Assembly: GCA_018350325.1 (NCBI GenBank)
Contig: JAEVLN010000002.1
Span: 1,618,162 to 1,682,161 of the forward strand
DNA length: 64,000 nucleotides
Origin: Globodera rostochiensis
Lineage: Eukaryota > Nematoda > Chromadorea > Rhabditida > Heteroderidae
Reading direction: 5' to 3'
Positions 1 through 11,407 of this stretch are shown here, in pieces; the first letter of the stretch is position 1, and each line of letters opens with the position of its first letter. Both the position numbers and the translations under genes were made by a program. Under the pieces are notes generated by a model. The model ran no database searches. It was not told the origin of the DNA and worked only from the letters and a program-made list of their open reading frames with translations.

Positions 1-1737
1 AACATTAAAGTCACGCGGTTAATAAAGTTAATTTGGTGTCAATAATCCGTTAAATTAAAAGCATAAAATAAATTAATGAATTATTTTTCATTTATTAGAT
101 GATCTCACCAATTTCCTGTAAAAGTTTAGTGCATTATAAAATGCTTTATTTTTTACATTTAGATTTGTATTAAAAAATATGTATTATTTAAAAAATAAAG
201 TTTTTGAGCTTAATAAAAGTAACAATAATGCAATTTTTAATTTAAAATGATTATTTCATATTGCGTTTGGGGCACTGGGTCCAAAGACACGGTGATAATC
301 TCGGAAGTCTCTGCTTTTATTTAAATATTTTAAATTATTAAATATTAGCGGTAATTTTTAATTTGTCATTTTTATTAAAATCCCCTAACAAATTCCGCCA
401 GGTAACGCGGCTACGTATGCAGAGAAACAAAAAATTTAAATCTTTTGAAATAAAATGCAAAAATAATAATTTATTTGCAAATTAATTTTTAAACTTTAGG
501 CACGGCAAACAAAATGTTAACAGATGAATGATGTGGGGGAAAAAAACTATTATATTAAAACTGTTTCAATCCTGGCTCCGGCTCGATTCTGTTATTTCTA
601 TTTTTAAAAAAGATTGATGAATACATTAATTTTTGAAAAGTTTTTAGAAACACTAATGATCTCAAAATTACTTAATGTTAATTTCTGTTTTCCATTAATA
701 TTAATAGAGTGCCTTAGATTTATTTTTGAATTACACATTTTTGGGTTATTCTTTTTCAAATTTCATATAATATAAACTTTTGATAAATTATTGTTGTCGT
801 CGCTCGCTCTTCACCGGATGACTCGTCGATAGATTAGTTTTTCCCTATTTAATCAATCAAAAATACACTTTTATTAATTGTTTATTCGTTGAGAATTTTA
901 AATATTTTCAAAAAAAGTGCATTTAATTTTAGTTCGATATACATTTTTCTGTTGCTTGACATCTATAGAAATTCTTCGCATCGATTCGTTTTTGACGCTT
1001 TGCAAGGTTCTTCTCAATAATAATTCAAAGACTTAAATAATAATAGTTCAAATAATTTAATGCTTTAGCAGAATTGTCTTAATTTACAAAATTTGTTATT
1101 TTAATTAAGAATATCATGGTAAATTCAATTATCTAGGATAAACACTTTTTAAACGGTAGATTTTATATATAATTTTTGATTATGGGTAATTTTTGTAAAA
1201 TAGGTTGTTTTTTTATTCAAGTTTTGAAAAAGTAAAAGTGTTTTAAATTCATTTATTATTACGTCTAAATTCTTTCCTAGTAATAATCGTTTATAAATTT
1301 CTTGTCAAATAAACTTTACTATAGCATGACCATTGGCATAGTTTTCAAAATATTAAAATTTAAAAAATTCTATTCTGCCTTATTTATTTATGCATTAATT
1401 CTTGCACTTCAAACTCTAATTTTTTTTGTAAATTTTTATATTTATTACTCAAATCCACATTAAAATTAAAACGACTATTTATTTAATTTTTATTAAAAAT
1501 TAAATATAAATACTTTTACAGATTTTAAAATTAACATTTTACGGTTTATGTAAAATTTGCAAGCGCAAATAAATAAACAATATAAAATATTAAATCTTGA
1601 ACCACCGTTAATATCAGTTAATTCAAAATTTTGCAAACTAATTTTTTAGGCATAAAAAAAATTTTAAATATACAACCAGAAAAAGCTTTTGTACAGACAA
1701 AGCCCTTAAGCTTGTTATGGTTAATTTTATAACATAA
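1..1737. other. AT-rich stretch with small GC islands
   Basis: No gene can be assigned. Small GC islands lie at about 260-313, 385-425, 545-600, 795-830 and 950-1015. The one at 950-1015 reads on + as LLLDIYRNSSHRFVFDALQG and then a stop, which looks protein-like. The one at 260-313 is open in several frames on both strands, so its direction cannot be set. The rest is A- and T-rich spacer or intron. Confidence 0.5.
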
Positions 1738-1869
1738 ATAGCCAATCTGAAACATAGGTTTATAGCCCGAAATTGGCAAATCATCGCAGTCTCCCAAACT
1801 CCACCTTATGTTGTTTCAATGCACTTCTGTACATGCGATCTACTCATTAAATTTAATATTTTTATTTGA
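1738..1869 (+). CDS. Exon-like island, unknown protein
   Basis: This is a 43-codon open stretch between an in-frame TAA and a TGA. Its first two thirds are clearly richer in GC than the flanks, and the end drifts into AT-rich sequence. The reading contains NLKHRFIARNWQIIAV followed by a Cys- and aromatic-rich part (HFCTCDLL). No splice consensus is clear at either end and no family is recognised. The island sits about 1.1 kb upstream of the Fic exon on the same strand, so it could belong to the same gene, but the sequence does not prove this. Other + frames are open for part of the island. Confidence 0.3.
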   Translation: MANLKHRFIARNWQIIAVSQTPPYVVSMHFCTCDLLIKFNIFI

Positions 1870-2955
1870 TTTAATTTTTTGTAATTTGAATGTATCACTA
1901 CTACTGATTTATTTTTACATTACTTCAAACATCAAAAATCAAAATTGTAGGTTTAAATGAATTGAATTCCTAATTCATTTAGTAACAATTGATGCATTTT
2001 GACAAAAATACAAATTTCAAAATGAATATTGAATTACCTTGTCGAATTTTGTTGTTATTAGGTTAGACACCGTACTTAATCAAATATAATTATAAAATTC
2101 AAGAAAATATGAACAAGTTTAACAACCAACTAAATCGACAACAGTTGCGAAAGCAAAAATTCGTGTTTCAAATAAAGTTAAAATTGTTAACAACATAAAA
2201 ACCCAACGAGAATATTAATAGAATAATATAAACCCTGATTTTTTGTGTTGGATCAAAGGAGTCAATCATCCATTAATAAAAAATAATTAGTATATTCAAT
2301 ACATATAGAAAATTATAATATTGATATAACAAAAAGCTAATTAAACTCAAAATAAAAAGAATTACAGAAAATAAATGAAAAGGATAATTTGCAAACTGAT
2401 GCTGCATGTGATCTAAAAACAATAATATTAAATGGCAAAAAGGACAAACGATGTATTATTTGAAATACAAAATGTGTTGATTAGTAAATATTTTAAAATT
2501 CAACAAACAAATAATACATAGTTAAAAGACTAAGCTAATTAATTATCTGCTCAAATACTATTCCAATTATGAACTGAAATTTTTAGTAAGCAGTATAGAG
2601 AATCAATATAAAAAACACATACTTGCATAATTATTAGAATAATTTAACTTGAAGTGAGAAACCAAAAGTAAATTAAATTGACTTTGCTCAAGTCTAAAAT
2701 TTTACTTCGCAGCTTAATTTGAGAAAAGGATTGAAAACCCTTATATCGCTATGATAAATAAAAAAGTGAATAAATCTCTATATTAAAATTTACATTAAAT
2801 AATTACGATGATGAATATATTAAAGTTTTTAATTTAAGCTATAAAAATGATTGTTTTAATTAAATTAAATACAAAATTTAGTACGGTTAAAGAAATTCTG
2901 GGGAAAAAAGCTAAATAAATCTTTGATCCCATAAAATTAATAAATAATTTATTAG
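1870..2955. other. AT-rich stretch, no gene seen
   Basis: The stretch is A-rich on the + strand (for example 31 A against 19 T in 2461-2520). No island above background is convincing. It ends in ttattag, which works as the acceptor of the next exon. Confidence 0.5.
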
Positions 2956-3042
2956 GCGTTTATCCATCCATTCAAAGATGGCAATGGACGAGTTGCCAGG
3001 ATGATCATGAACAGGCTTCTCATCCGCCACGGGCATACGCCG
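2956..3042 (+). CDS. Exon encoding a Fic-domain catalytic motif (FICD-like AMPylase)
   Basis: Seen: 29 codons lie exactly between ttattag and gtttaa, an AG/GT-bordered internal exon of 87 bp. The product starts AFIHPFKDGNGRVARMI and ends LLIRHGHTP. It holds the complete Fic signature HPFx(D/E)GNGRxxR: the catalytic His, the metal-binding Asp, the GNGR anion-binding loop and the second Arg are all present. Known: Fic proteins transfer AMP from ATP to Ser, Thr or Tyr of targets. In animals FICD acts on the chaperone BiP in the endoplasmic reticulum, and its motif is followed by a helix much like the one encoded here. Inference: this is one exon of a Fic gene whose other exons were not found. 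The inhibitory-helix motif and the downstream part of the domain are not visible within several kb, so an orphan or pseudogene exon is possible. An in-frame stop follows at once if the intron is not removed. Confidence 0.75.
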
Positions 3043-3445
3043 GTTTAAAAATAAACATTATAATTAAATGACTAATAAAAAAACGAATGTTGATGTAAGA
3101 TAACCTAAAATATTCAATATTCATTCGTATGTCTTTTATTGCGGATGATTTTAGAGAGCACGTAATAAAACACAAAACACAATAAATTGTACAATATTAA
3201 TTAGTCAAAACGCACCGATCGGATGTCAATATGAGTGTATCATTGCTCGACCAAATATTTAATACTGGAAATCAAATATTAATTTATATGGTAAGTTAAT
3301 GAAAGAAGAATAAAGTCATAATCGGAATGTATTATTTAAATAAAGAAAATTAGTTTTCTTCTCAAAAAAAATAATTTAAGTCTGTATCCTTCCCTCTCAC
3401 ATATAAAGTTATATTAATGAGGATTTAGAAAACGATAAAAATCAA
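3043..3445. other. AT-rich stretch with small islands
   Basis: An 18-codon ATG frame lies at 3129-3185 (MSFIADDFREHVIKHKTQ). A GC island at about 3198-3260 is open in two + frames, one of which runs up to a consensus donor gtaagt at 3292. Either may be an exon of the gene that contains the Fic exon. Support is weak. Confidence 0.3.
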
Positions 3446-3853
3446 ATTAATACAATAATTAATTAAACTACACACAGAAACCAAGGTAATGCTATTACAA
3501 TCCTTTAATGAAATAAATGCCTATTGAGTTAATATCGCTTAATAATTAAACAAATACTCAAAATAAATGCAAAATTAATAAAATCAAAAAAAAAAAACTC
3601 TTTTATCTCTTCTATTTTCTTAAGAATTTAAAAATGATACAGTTTGGGGAAAAATGACGCTTTACACATTGACTTTTATATAGTATTGGTAGCATCGTTG
3701 ATGTGCCATTCCCGGAATTAGGCAAGGTTTGATGTTTTTTAATAGAATTTTATTTTATGCTTTCCATTACGATAATTTTGTCACATTTTGATTTTTTTAG
3801 TTAATTTGATATAAAAACAATTTTTAAATTTAGGTAAGTTCCTCAAACAGAAT

Positions 3854-4843
3854 CGTGCTGGGTCGTTTCGTAAAAACTGCCACCATGGGCGTTTCGTAAA
3901 TTCGCCATCAAGGGGCGTTTCGTAAATGCGCCATTATGGGCGTTTCGTAAATTCGCCAGGGCGTTTCGTAAATCTGCCATAATAGCGTTTTGTAAATCTG
4001 CCACTATGGGCGTTTCGTAAATTCGCCACTATTATATATATAAATATATACACATTTTTATCGAACAAAAGGAATTAAAATTTTATTAACAAATATATAA
4101 AAATATAATTCAGAAATGATGTAGTTAGTAAATTTTCCATTATCCTTTTAGCCAGATGTCTATCCAAAGTCCTTAGGCTAAGTTCAATACCAATTTTCGT
4201 CCAATTTTTCCAATAAATCTCCGCGTGTTTTTATTTCTTTCTTAAAATACAGCTCAACCAAATTTTTTGCGCCTTGATTCGATGCATTTCTTCAATTCTA
4301 ATGCCACAAATTAAAATTTGCTGTGCAGATAACATTAAAGTTACTAAAAATGTAATCGCCTTCGTCGTGCGAACAATAGGGGGGTGGTAGAAGCAAATAA
4401 TAGGTAAATATTTTTCGGCGGCGCTTTCGAATTATTTGCCGTTATATTGTTCAAGAAAATAATAGGTGAATAAATTATTGTGAGGCGCTTTCAATTTATT
4501 TGTCTGATCTGACGTTTACAAAATTATTTTGACCGATAAAAAATGTGTATGCACTTAATATATACATGTATTATTAATATATAGTGGCAGATTTGTCTGA
4601 TCTGACGTTTAAAATTTATTTTGATCGATAAAAAATGTGTATGCACTTAATATATACATGTGTATTATATCAATATAATAGTGGCAGATTTACGAAACGC
4701 CCTGGCGAATTTACGAAACGCCATAGTGGCAGATTTACGAAACGCCCATAATGGCAGTTTTTACGAAACGCCCATAATGGCAGATTTACGAAACGACCTG
4801 GCGAATTTACGAAACGCCCTGGCGAATTTACGAAACGCCCATG
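3854..4843. mobile_element. Foldback-type element with inverted arrays of a short repeat
   Basis: The left end (3861-4030) has seven units of about 21-27 bp built on ggcgtttcgtaaattcgcca. The right end (4681-4843) has seven units of the same motif in inverse orientation. The arms could pair into a long hairpin of tandem repeats, as in foldback elements. The core is AT-rich and has internal direct repeats but no transposase frame. The element is absent from the other copy of the host duplication, which has a different 49 bp at the same point (9066-9114). Insertion was therefore not a clean cut with a short target duplication, or the empty site changed afterwards. The frame across the right arm is a repeat artefact, not a gene. 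Confidence 0.8.
4497..4680. repeat. Tandem direct repeat in the foldback core
   Basis: Two copies of about 92 bp, each beginning atttgtctgatctgacgttt and running through a shared atgcacttaatatatacatg to gtggcag. They lie directly inside the right arm. Upstream, at about 4405-4500, a weaker pair of units shares ggcgctttc. Confidence 0.75.
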
Positions 4844-6307
4844 TTTGATATTAGTTTTTTGATTTTAACAAAAAATGAAATAATTAAAATTGTTTAGTTT
4901 CTTTTTAAGTTAAATAATAGGAAACCACCATTTTTATTGCGCTTTTCTTTTTTAAAGCAAAATTTCAAATAAAAAATGATAAAAAAACTTTTAAATTTAA
5001 AAAAAAGCTAAAAAACTTAATGAGCTCAAACTGAATCTATGAGCATTCGAAAGATCGATTTTTTTGCATTTGAACTGCGTATACGAAAAGTAGGCACATG
5101 TCATCTTGTTGCTTTTAAATTATTTAATTAGTCCCTAATTGGCAATTTGAGGGGCCTAAAAAGAACAATTTAATTGCTAAATAAATACTCAAACAATCAT
5201 CAACAATTCACTTACACAAATGTTTTACAGAAATTATCAATTAAATATTAATATAAACATTGGCCCTTGAGAAATTTCACTCGAATAAATGATTAGACAA
5301 TAAATAAATTAATTAATAAAATTTATGTTTATTTATTCTTTCAAGACAATTTAAAAAAATATACATATTTAAATAAAAAAATGCAGTTTAATCAACAGAT
5401 GATTCTTGAATATACTTTATAACCTGCATTATATATAATAAAAAATTCATTAGATAAATGAAACAGATTTTTTAAATACGAAAAATATACTTTGCAAAAT
5501 TTTGTTATAAATTAACAAAATAAATCAACATAAAAGATTTTAATCATAGAATTATTCTGTATACTTTAAACAAATATAAATATTATTTCCAAAGCATCAC
5601 CATCTCGAGAAGAGAAAAACAAATCCCGATCAGCATTTAAGGAAAAATTTAAGTTTAAAAACATATAAAAGATCTTAATATAAATAACAAACTAATTTTG
5701 CAACTATTCATAATAGACACCATTAAAAATTTCATAAATTAATTCATTAAACAAATGCAGTCAATCAATAAATAATATTAAATTCAAATCATGTTATTAT
5801 TAATTAAACAATGCGGGTCTTTTTGGCCCTTGCTTTTAAAATATATATTTTATCAATCGTAAAGAACAATTTATAAAAGAATAAATAAAAACGGATGTTC
5901 TAAACTTTATAGAAATTTTTTACATTAACATATTATTCAAATCAATGTGCCATAATGTTTTAAAAAAGATCTGAAGCATATTTATTTTTAATAATATTTT
6001 AAAAATGTGCAGAGCAATAAAATCGAATTTATAAAACAAATCTCATTTAATTATTTTAAGTTTATTCTAAGAAAACTTTTGAAAATTTAAGCAAACAAGT
6101 AATTAACTTTAAAAATTAAAATACAAGTTGATGACTCAAGCATTGAAAATATATTAACACAAAACAAAAACAAACATACTATAAAATAAATTAAAACAGA
6201 AGCAAACTTTGGATGTAATAATTTTAATGAAGTTACACCGGCATAATTTTGAAGTTAACATCTTCTAGCTATTATCATTTATAGATTTGGGTATACAATA
6301 ATTAAAT

Positions 6308-6705
6308 GGGTGCGGGACGTTTGAGTGTGGGACGTTTGAGTGTGGCAAAGTTTGAAAGCCTATAACTTTTTTCAAACTTAACTAAATCAGTTGTGCATGG
6401 TATTTGCTGAAAGCCCTATGTCTTTAGAGTTTACATTAAAAAAAAGCTAAGCGATTCGAAACTTTTCAAAAAAGTTATAGCCATATGAAAAAAATTAGCC
6501 CGGAAAACCCGAACTTTTTTTGTTTGTACGGTTATAACTTTTTTGAAAAGTTTCGAATCGCTTAGCTTTTTTTTTAATGTAAACTCTAAAGACTTAGGGC
6601 TTTCAGGAAATACCATTCACAACTGATTTAGTTAAGTTTGAAAAAAGTTATAGGCTTTCAAACTTTGCCACACTCAAACGTCCCACACTCAAACGTCCGT
6701 GTCCG
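6308..6705. mobile_element. 398-bp long-TIR MITE, Mutator-like target duplication, copy 1
   Basis: Terminal inverted repeats of about 170 bp are nearly identical and contain a doubled ggacgtttgagtgtg at each end. Only about 50 bp separate the arms. The element is flanked by a perfect 9-bp duplication taattaaat (6299-6307 and 6706-6714). Long TIRs with a 9-bp target duplication are typical of Mutator-like elements, so this is probably a non-autonomous MULE. It has no coding capacity: a 61-codon frame on the - strand at 6431-6616 merely reads through the arms. Confidence 0.85.
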
Positions 6706-6712
6706 TAATTAA

Positions 6713-6844
6713 ATAGCATCAAACACCCACCAACAACGAGCAAGAAGAGATATTTGCTCAGAATTGTACGGTACGGCGACGAAGAAGGATTTGAACCGAT
6801 GTGAAAAGCTTTTGGCAATGGGCATTTCGATGAAGAAATTTTAA
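6713..6844 (+). CDS. Exon-like island next to the MITE, unknown protein
   Basis: This is a 43-codon open frame between a TAA in the MITE target site and a TAA. It reads HQQRARRDICSELYGT, then KKDLNRCEKLLAMGISMKKF, a basic and probably helical product. It is duplicated at 10985-11116. No family is recognised. A - strand frame across the same island is also open, so the direction rests on the amino-acid pattern only. The MITE target site directly abuts the frame. Confidence 0.3.
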   Translation: MASNTHQQRARRDICSELYGTATKKDLNRCEKLLAMGISMKKF

Positions 6845-7135
6845 AATATTAACGACCTTAAAGTTGCTCAACATTATAAAACGAAGTATGCGTTGAACAA
6901 TGAATCTCTGCCAAAAAATTAACAAATAAAATAATTAAAAGAAAAACTTATAAATAATCTACATAAAGATTCTTGTTCATAAAAATAAATAAATAAAATT
7001 TTGTTTAATTAAGCATTAACACGCAGTGTATATTAAATTAAATGAATTTTGAGCAGTTTATTATACTTTATAATAAAATTTCATTTCAAAATTGGATCTG
7101 AAGATCCTCAGCATCAAAGTTCTTACAGATAGTTT

Positions 7136-7310
7136 TCATACGAATAAATAAAAATGTTTACAAGATTTATTTTTACTTTTATAACTTTTACATAAAAATG
7201 TCAATGCTATGACTGACCTGCCCCATTTGGTGATGATTTGCGCATATGAACATCCGGAATGTTCAAATGCCCTGACAGTTTGTCCATCAGAGAGCTTTAC
7301 CCATTGCGCA
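7136..7310 (-). pseudogene. Tc1/mariner-like transposase N-terminal relic, copy 1
   Basis: On the - strand the frame reads KLSDGQTVRAFEHSGCSYAQ and continues IITKWGRSVIALTFL. This matches the N-terminal helix-turn-helix pattern of Tc1-like transposases: a Leu-Ser-Asp/Glu start, a helix, Gly-x-Ser-Tyr-x-x-Ile, then GRS and a final Phe-Leu. An ATG-Gly-Lys-Ala start typical of the family lies at 7293-7304 but is one base out of frame. The DDE catalytic domain is absent and the frame ends at 7136. The GC-rich stretch at 7311-7500 is probably the element's 5' end. It is a dead fragment. Confidence 0.65.
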
Positions 7311-7733
7311 TACTACGTAATGCGTGAAAAGTGCTAAGGCCAAAATTTATAGGATGTTTTTCAATTCGAGTGTGACTTCCAATGGTGAGTGCCTACCACT
7401 CGTCCGACCAATTTTTGAAAAATAATCCGTTTTTTCAAAATACTTCCGCCATTCCTGATCCCAACCCCCTTGACCGCTAGTTGCTACGTTAAAAAGCAAA
7501 CCATTAGATAATCAAATGTTTTAATTGCCCTACACACTTTTTGTTAATTTCCTATTGATTAGCTTGATATTTTATTTTATAAACATACCTCTTTGTGGTT
7601 TGTCCTTGAAATATTGTGGATTTATTTTCTTATGAATAAAGGACATTTTATGTACGTCTCTTTGCTGCTGTTGCAAACGCGCTTTACTTATTTTTTAAAA
7701 CATTTAGGTAATATTTAATTGTTATATAGAATT

Positions 7734-8170
7734 ATGTGATCATTACATAAATATTAAAGCAAAATATAAAATAAAAGTTTAACTTAAAAGGATTATTTTT
7801 AATATATATATTTTACAACGACAAAAGAATAAATGAAAATTGCCGTGGCTTAAAAAATTGTTAATTTATCCACTAATAGGTGCTCGTCGTCCAAGTGGCA
7901 TACAAAACTCAAGAGTCACCATAATATTTAAATTTATTTCTTAAATCACTAAAAATGCCTAAATATATAATGCTAATATTAAAAGACATATTAATGCTAA
8001 AATTGGAATAAATTTCTCAATTTGATTTACTTACCCATTTTAGTTTAATCATTTTTATTATGTTTAATTTTAAGAATCATCGAAAGCATAAATTCGATTC
8101 AATAACCACCGTGCGCAAATATTCAACAAAATTCATAAATGTTTATCTCAAAAAACAAAAAACTAACATT
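7734..8170 (+). repeat. 437-bp dispersed repeat, copy 1
   Basis: This segment matches 62530-62966 in direct orientation, about 55 kb away, with both copies 437 bp long. It starts atgtgatcattacataaata and ends aacaaaaaactaacatt. A small GC core at 7878-7920 reads GARRPSGIQNS here and GAHRPMEQYRNS in the other copy. The 3-base length difference keeps the frame there, although a 1-base change breaks it further on. It is probably an exon with its intron flanks, copied and now decaying. Confidence 0.85.
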
Positions 8171-8657
8171 CCCTAGAAGTATCATATATCTAAAGGTTTT
8201 GTACTAAAAAAATACCCGTATAAAAAAGTGCATAGAAAGTGTAAATTAAATAACCTTCATCATTAAAACAAATTGGTGTTTGGCCAATTCTATAAAAAAA
8301 TCTCTCTCTTCTACAAATTTCTATATTAACCTTAAAAAAAAATATCTACATTTGAACATAAAAATGCCAAATTCCAAAAAAGGGGCATAAATTTTGTCCT
8401 AATATTAAAACGTAACATGTTTTGAGAAATTACAAAATTAAAAACAGTCAAAGCAATGAAAAATTCTTCTCAAATGAAAAATGATTCAAAAAAAAAATGA
8501 TATGTTAATTAAAGCACAAAATTTTCTTTTACAAAATCACCGAAAAACAGTCTTTGGTAAGGAAAAATAAATTGTATTGCCACAATTTCATAAAAATTAC
8601 AAATGTAAAACACACATTTTAACGTGTATCGGATCGGATTCATTTTGATCCAGATTC
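8171..8657. other. AT-rich spacer between the two large copies
   Basis: No gene is seen. The stretch is A-rich with several short A-runs. A small GC patch (cgtgtatcggatcggattc) lies just before the start of copy 2. Confidence 0.5.
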
Positions 8658-10579
8658 AATTAATACAATAATTAATTAAACTACACACAGAAACCAAGGT
8701 AATGCTATTACAATCCTTTAATGAAATAAATGCCTATTGAGTTAATATCGCTTAATAATTAAACAAATACTCAAAATAAATGCAAAATTAATAAAATCAA
8801 AAAAAAACTCTTTTATCTCTTCTATTTTCTTAAGAATTTAAAAATGATACAGTTTGGGGAAAAATGACGCTTTACACATTGACTTTTATATAGTATTGGT
8901 AGCATCGTTGATGTGCCATTCCCGGAATTAGGCAAGGTTTGGATGTTTTTTAATAGAATTATTATTTTATGCTTTCCATTACGATAATTTTGTCACATTT
9001 TTATTTTTTTAGTTAATTTGATATAAAAACAATTTTTAAATTTAGGTAAGTTCCTCAAACAGAATTAGCTACTTTATTATTCTACTAAATTTTTCTTTGA
9101 GTTAGTCTTCTAAATTTGATATTAGTTTTTTGATTTTAACAAAAAATGAAATAATTAAAATTGTTTAGTTTCTTTTTAAGTTAAATAATAGGAAACCACC
9201 ATTTTTATTGCGCTTTTCTTTTTTAAAGCAAAATTTCAAAAAAAAAAATGATAAAAAAACTTTTAAATTTAAAAAAAAGCTAAAAAACTTAATGAGCTCA
9301 AACTGAATCTATGAGCATTCGAAAGATCGATTTTTTTGCATTTGAACTGCGTATACGAAAAGTAGGCACATGTCATCTTGTTGCTTTTAAATTATTTAAT
9401 TAGTCCCTAATTGGCAATTTGAGGGGCCTAAAAAGAACAATTTAATTGCTAAATAAATACTCAAACAATCATCAACAATTCACTTACACAAATGTTTTAC
9501 AGAAATTATCAATTAAATATTAATATAAACATTGGCCCTTGAGAAATTTCACTCGAATAAATGATTAGACAATAAATAAATTAATTAATAAAATTTATGT
9601 TTATTTATTCTTTCAAGACAATTTAAAAAAATATACATATTTAAATAAAAAAATGCAGTTTAATCAACAGATGATTCTTGAATATACTTTATAACCTGCA
9701 TTATATATAATAAAAAATTCATTAGATAAATGAAACAGATTTTTTAAATACGAAAAATATACTTTGCAAAATTTTGTTATAAATTAACAAAATAAATCAA
9801 CATAAAAGATTTTAATCATAGAATTATTCTGTATACTTTAAACAAATATAAATATTATTTCCAAAGCATCACCATCTCGAGAAGAGAAAAACAAATCCCG
9901 ATCAGCATTTAAGGAAAAATTTAAGTTTAAAAACATATAAAAGATCTTAATATAAATAACAAACTAATTTTGCAACTATTCATAATAGACACCATTAAAA
10001 ATTTCATAAATTAATTCATTAAACAAATGCAGTCAATCAATAAATAATATTAAATTCAAATCATGTTATTATTAATTAAACAATGCGGGTCTTTTTGGCC
10101 CTTGCTTTTAAAATATATATTTTATCAATCGTAAAGAACAATTTATAAAAGAATAAATAAAAACGGATGTTCTAAACTTTATAGAAATTTTTTACATTAA
10201 CATATTATTCAAATCAATGTGCCATAATGTTTTAAAAAAGATCTGAAGCATATTTATTTTTAATAATATTTTAAAAATGTGCAGAGCAATAAAATCGAAT
10301 TTATAAAACAAATCTCATTTAATTATTTTAAGTTTATTCTAAGAAAACTTTTGAAAATTTAAGCAAACAAGTAATTAACTTTAAAAATTAAAATACAAGT
10401 TGATGACTCAAGCATTGAAAATATATTAACACAAAACAAAAACAAACATACTATAAAATAAATTAAAACAGAAGCAAACTTTGGATGTAATAATTTTAAT
10501 GAAGTTACACCGGCATAATTTTGAAGTTAACATCTTCTAGCTATTATCATTTATAGATTTGGGTATACAATAATTAAAT

Positions 10580-10977
10580 GGGTGCGGGACGTTTGAGTGT
10601 GGGACGTTTGAGTGTGGCAAAGTTTGAAAGCCTATAACTTTTTTCAAACTTAACTAAATCAGTTGTGCATGGTATTTGCTGAAAGCCCTATGTCTTTAGA
10701 GTTTACATTAAAAAAAAGCTAAGCGATTCGAAACTTTTCAAAAAAGTTATAGCCATATGAAAAAAATTAGCCCGGAAAACCCGAACTTTTTTTGTTTGTA
10801 CGGTTATAACTTTTTTGAAAAGTTTCGAATCGCTTAGCTTTTTTTTTAATGTAAACTCTAAAGACTTAGGGCTTTCAGGAAATACTATGCACAACTGATT
10901 TAGTTAAGTTTGAAAAAAGTTATAGGCTTTCAAACTTTGCCACACTCAAACGTCCCACACTCAAACGTCCGTGTCCG
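10580..10977. mobile_element. 398-bp long-TIR MITE, copy 2
   Basis: It has the same length and the same 9-bp target duplication taattaaat (10571-10579 and 10978-10986) as the element at 6308. It was therefore copied as part of the large duplication and did not insert independently. It differs from copy 1 at a few bases in the right arm. The - strand frame at 10703-10894 is a read-through of the arms. Confidence 0.85.
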
Positions 10978-10984
10978 TAATTAA

Positions 10985-11116
10985 ATAGCATCAAACACCC
11001 ACCAACAACGAGCAAGAAGAGATATTTGCTCAGAATTGTACGGTACGGCGACGAAGAAGGATTTGAACCGATGTGAAAAGCTTTTGGCAATGGGCATTTC
11101 GATGAAGAAATTTTAA
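10985..11116 (+). CDS. Exon-like island, duplicate of 6713-6844
   Basis: The same 43-codon frame lies in copy 2 of the duplication, with no change seen. The identity reflects recent copying and does not by itself show selection on the protein. Confidence 0.3.
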   Translation: MASNTHQQRARRDICSELYGTATKKDLNRCEKLLAMGISMKKF

Positions 11117-11407
11117 AATATTAACGACCTTAAAGTTGCTCAACATTATAAAACGAAGTATGCGTTGAACAATGAATCTCTGCCAAAAAATTAACAAATA
11201 AAATAATTAAAAGAAAAACTTATAAATAATCTACATAAAGATTCTTGTTCATAAAAATAAATAAATAAAATTTTGTTTAATTAAGCATTAACACGCAGTG
11301 TATATTAAATTAAATGAATTTTGAGCAGTTTATTATACTTTATAATAAAATTTCATTTCAAAATTGGATCTGAAGATCCTCAGCATCAAAGTTCTTACAG
11401 ATAGTTT

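Larger units (their letters stand above)
3446..7708. repeat. 3.3-kb segmental duplication, copy 1
   Basis: Apart from an insertion at 3854-4843, this segment matches 8658-11980 almost base for base, in direct orientation. Differences are a few changes in A-runs, single-base indels near 3735-3760 and a few substitutions in the MITE. The match begins at aattaatacaataattaatt and ends at aaacatttagg. Without the insertion the two copies have the same length to within a base. The segment carries a MITE, a Tc1-like relic and an exon-like island. The near-identity implies a recent duplication, or an assembly artefact. Confidence 0.93.

Noticed and set aside
3662..3725. ATP synthase alpha-like piece (IGSIVDVPFPELGK)
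   Set aside because: Fourteen residues at a splice-like border resemble VDVPVG of that family, but the match is too short and no other part of the subunit is present. The same piece recurs in the duplicate at about 8.9 kb.
4660..4848. 62-codon frame with a repeated ADLRNALANLRN peptide
   Set aside because: It is a translation of the tandem units in the right arm of the foldback element; no coding signal exists outside the repeat.
6431..6616. 61-codon minus frame, with a near copy at 10703-10894
   Set aside because: It runs through the inverted arms of the MITE and changes only with them.
7208..7342. Plus-strand Cys-rich frame (NAMTDLPHLVMICAYEHPEC and on)
   Set aside because: The same bases encode a recognisable Tc1-like helix-turn-helix on the minus strand; the plus frame is its shadow.
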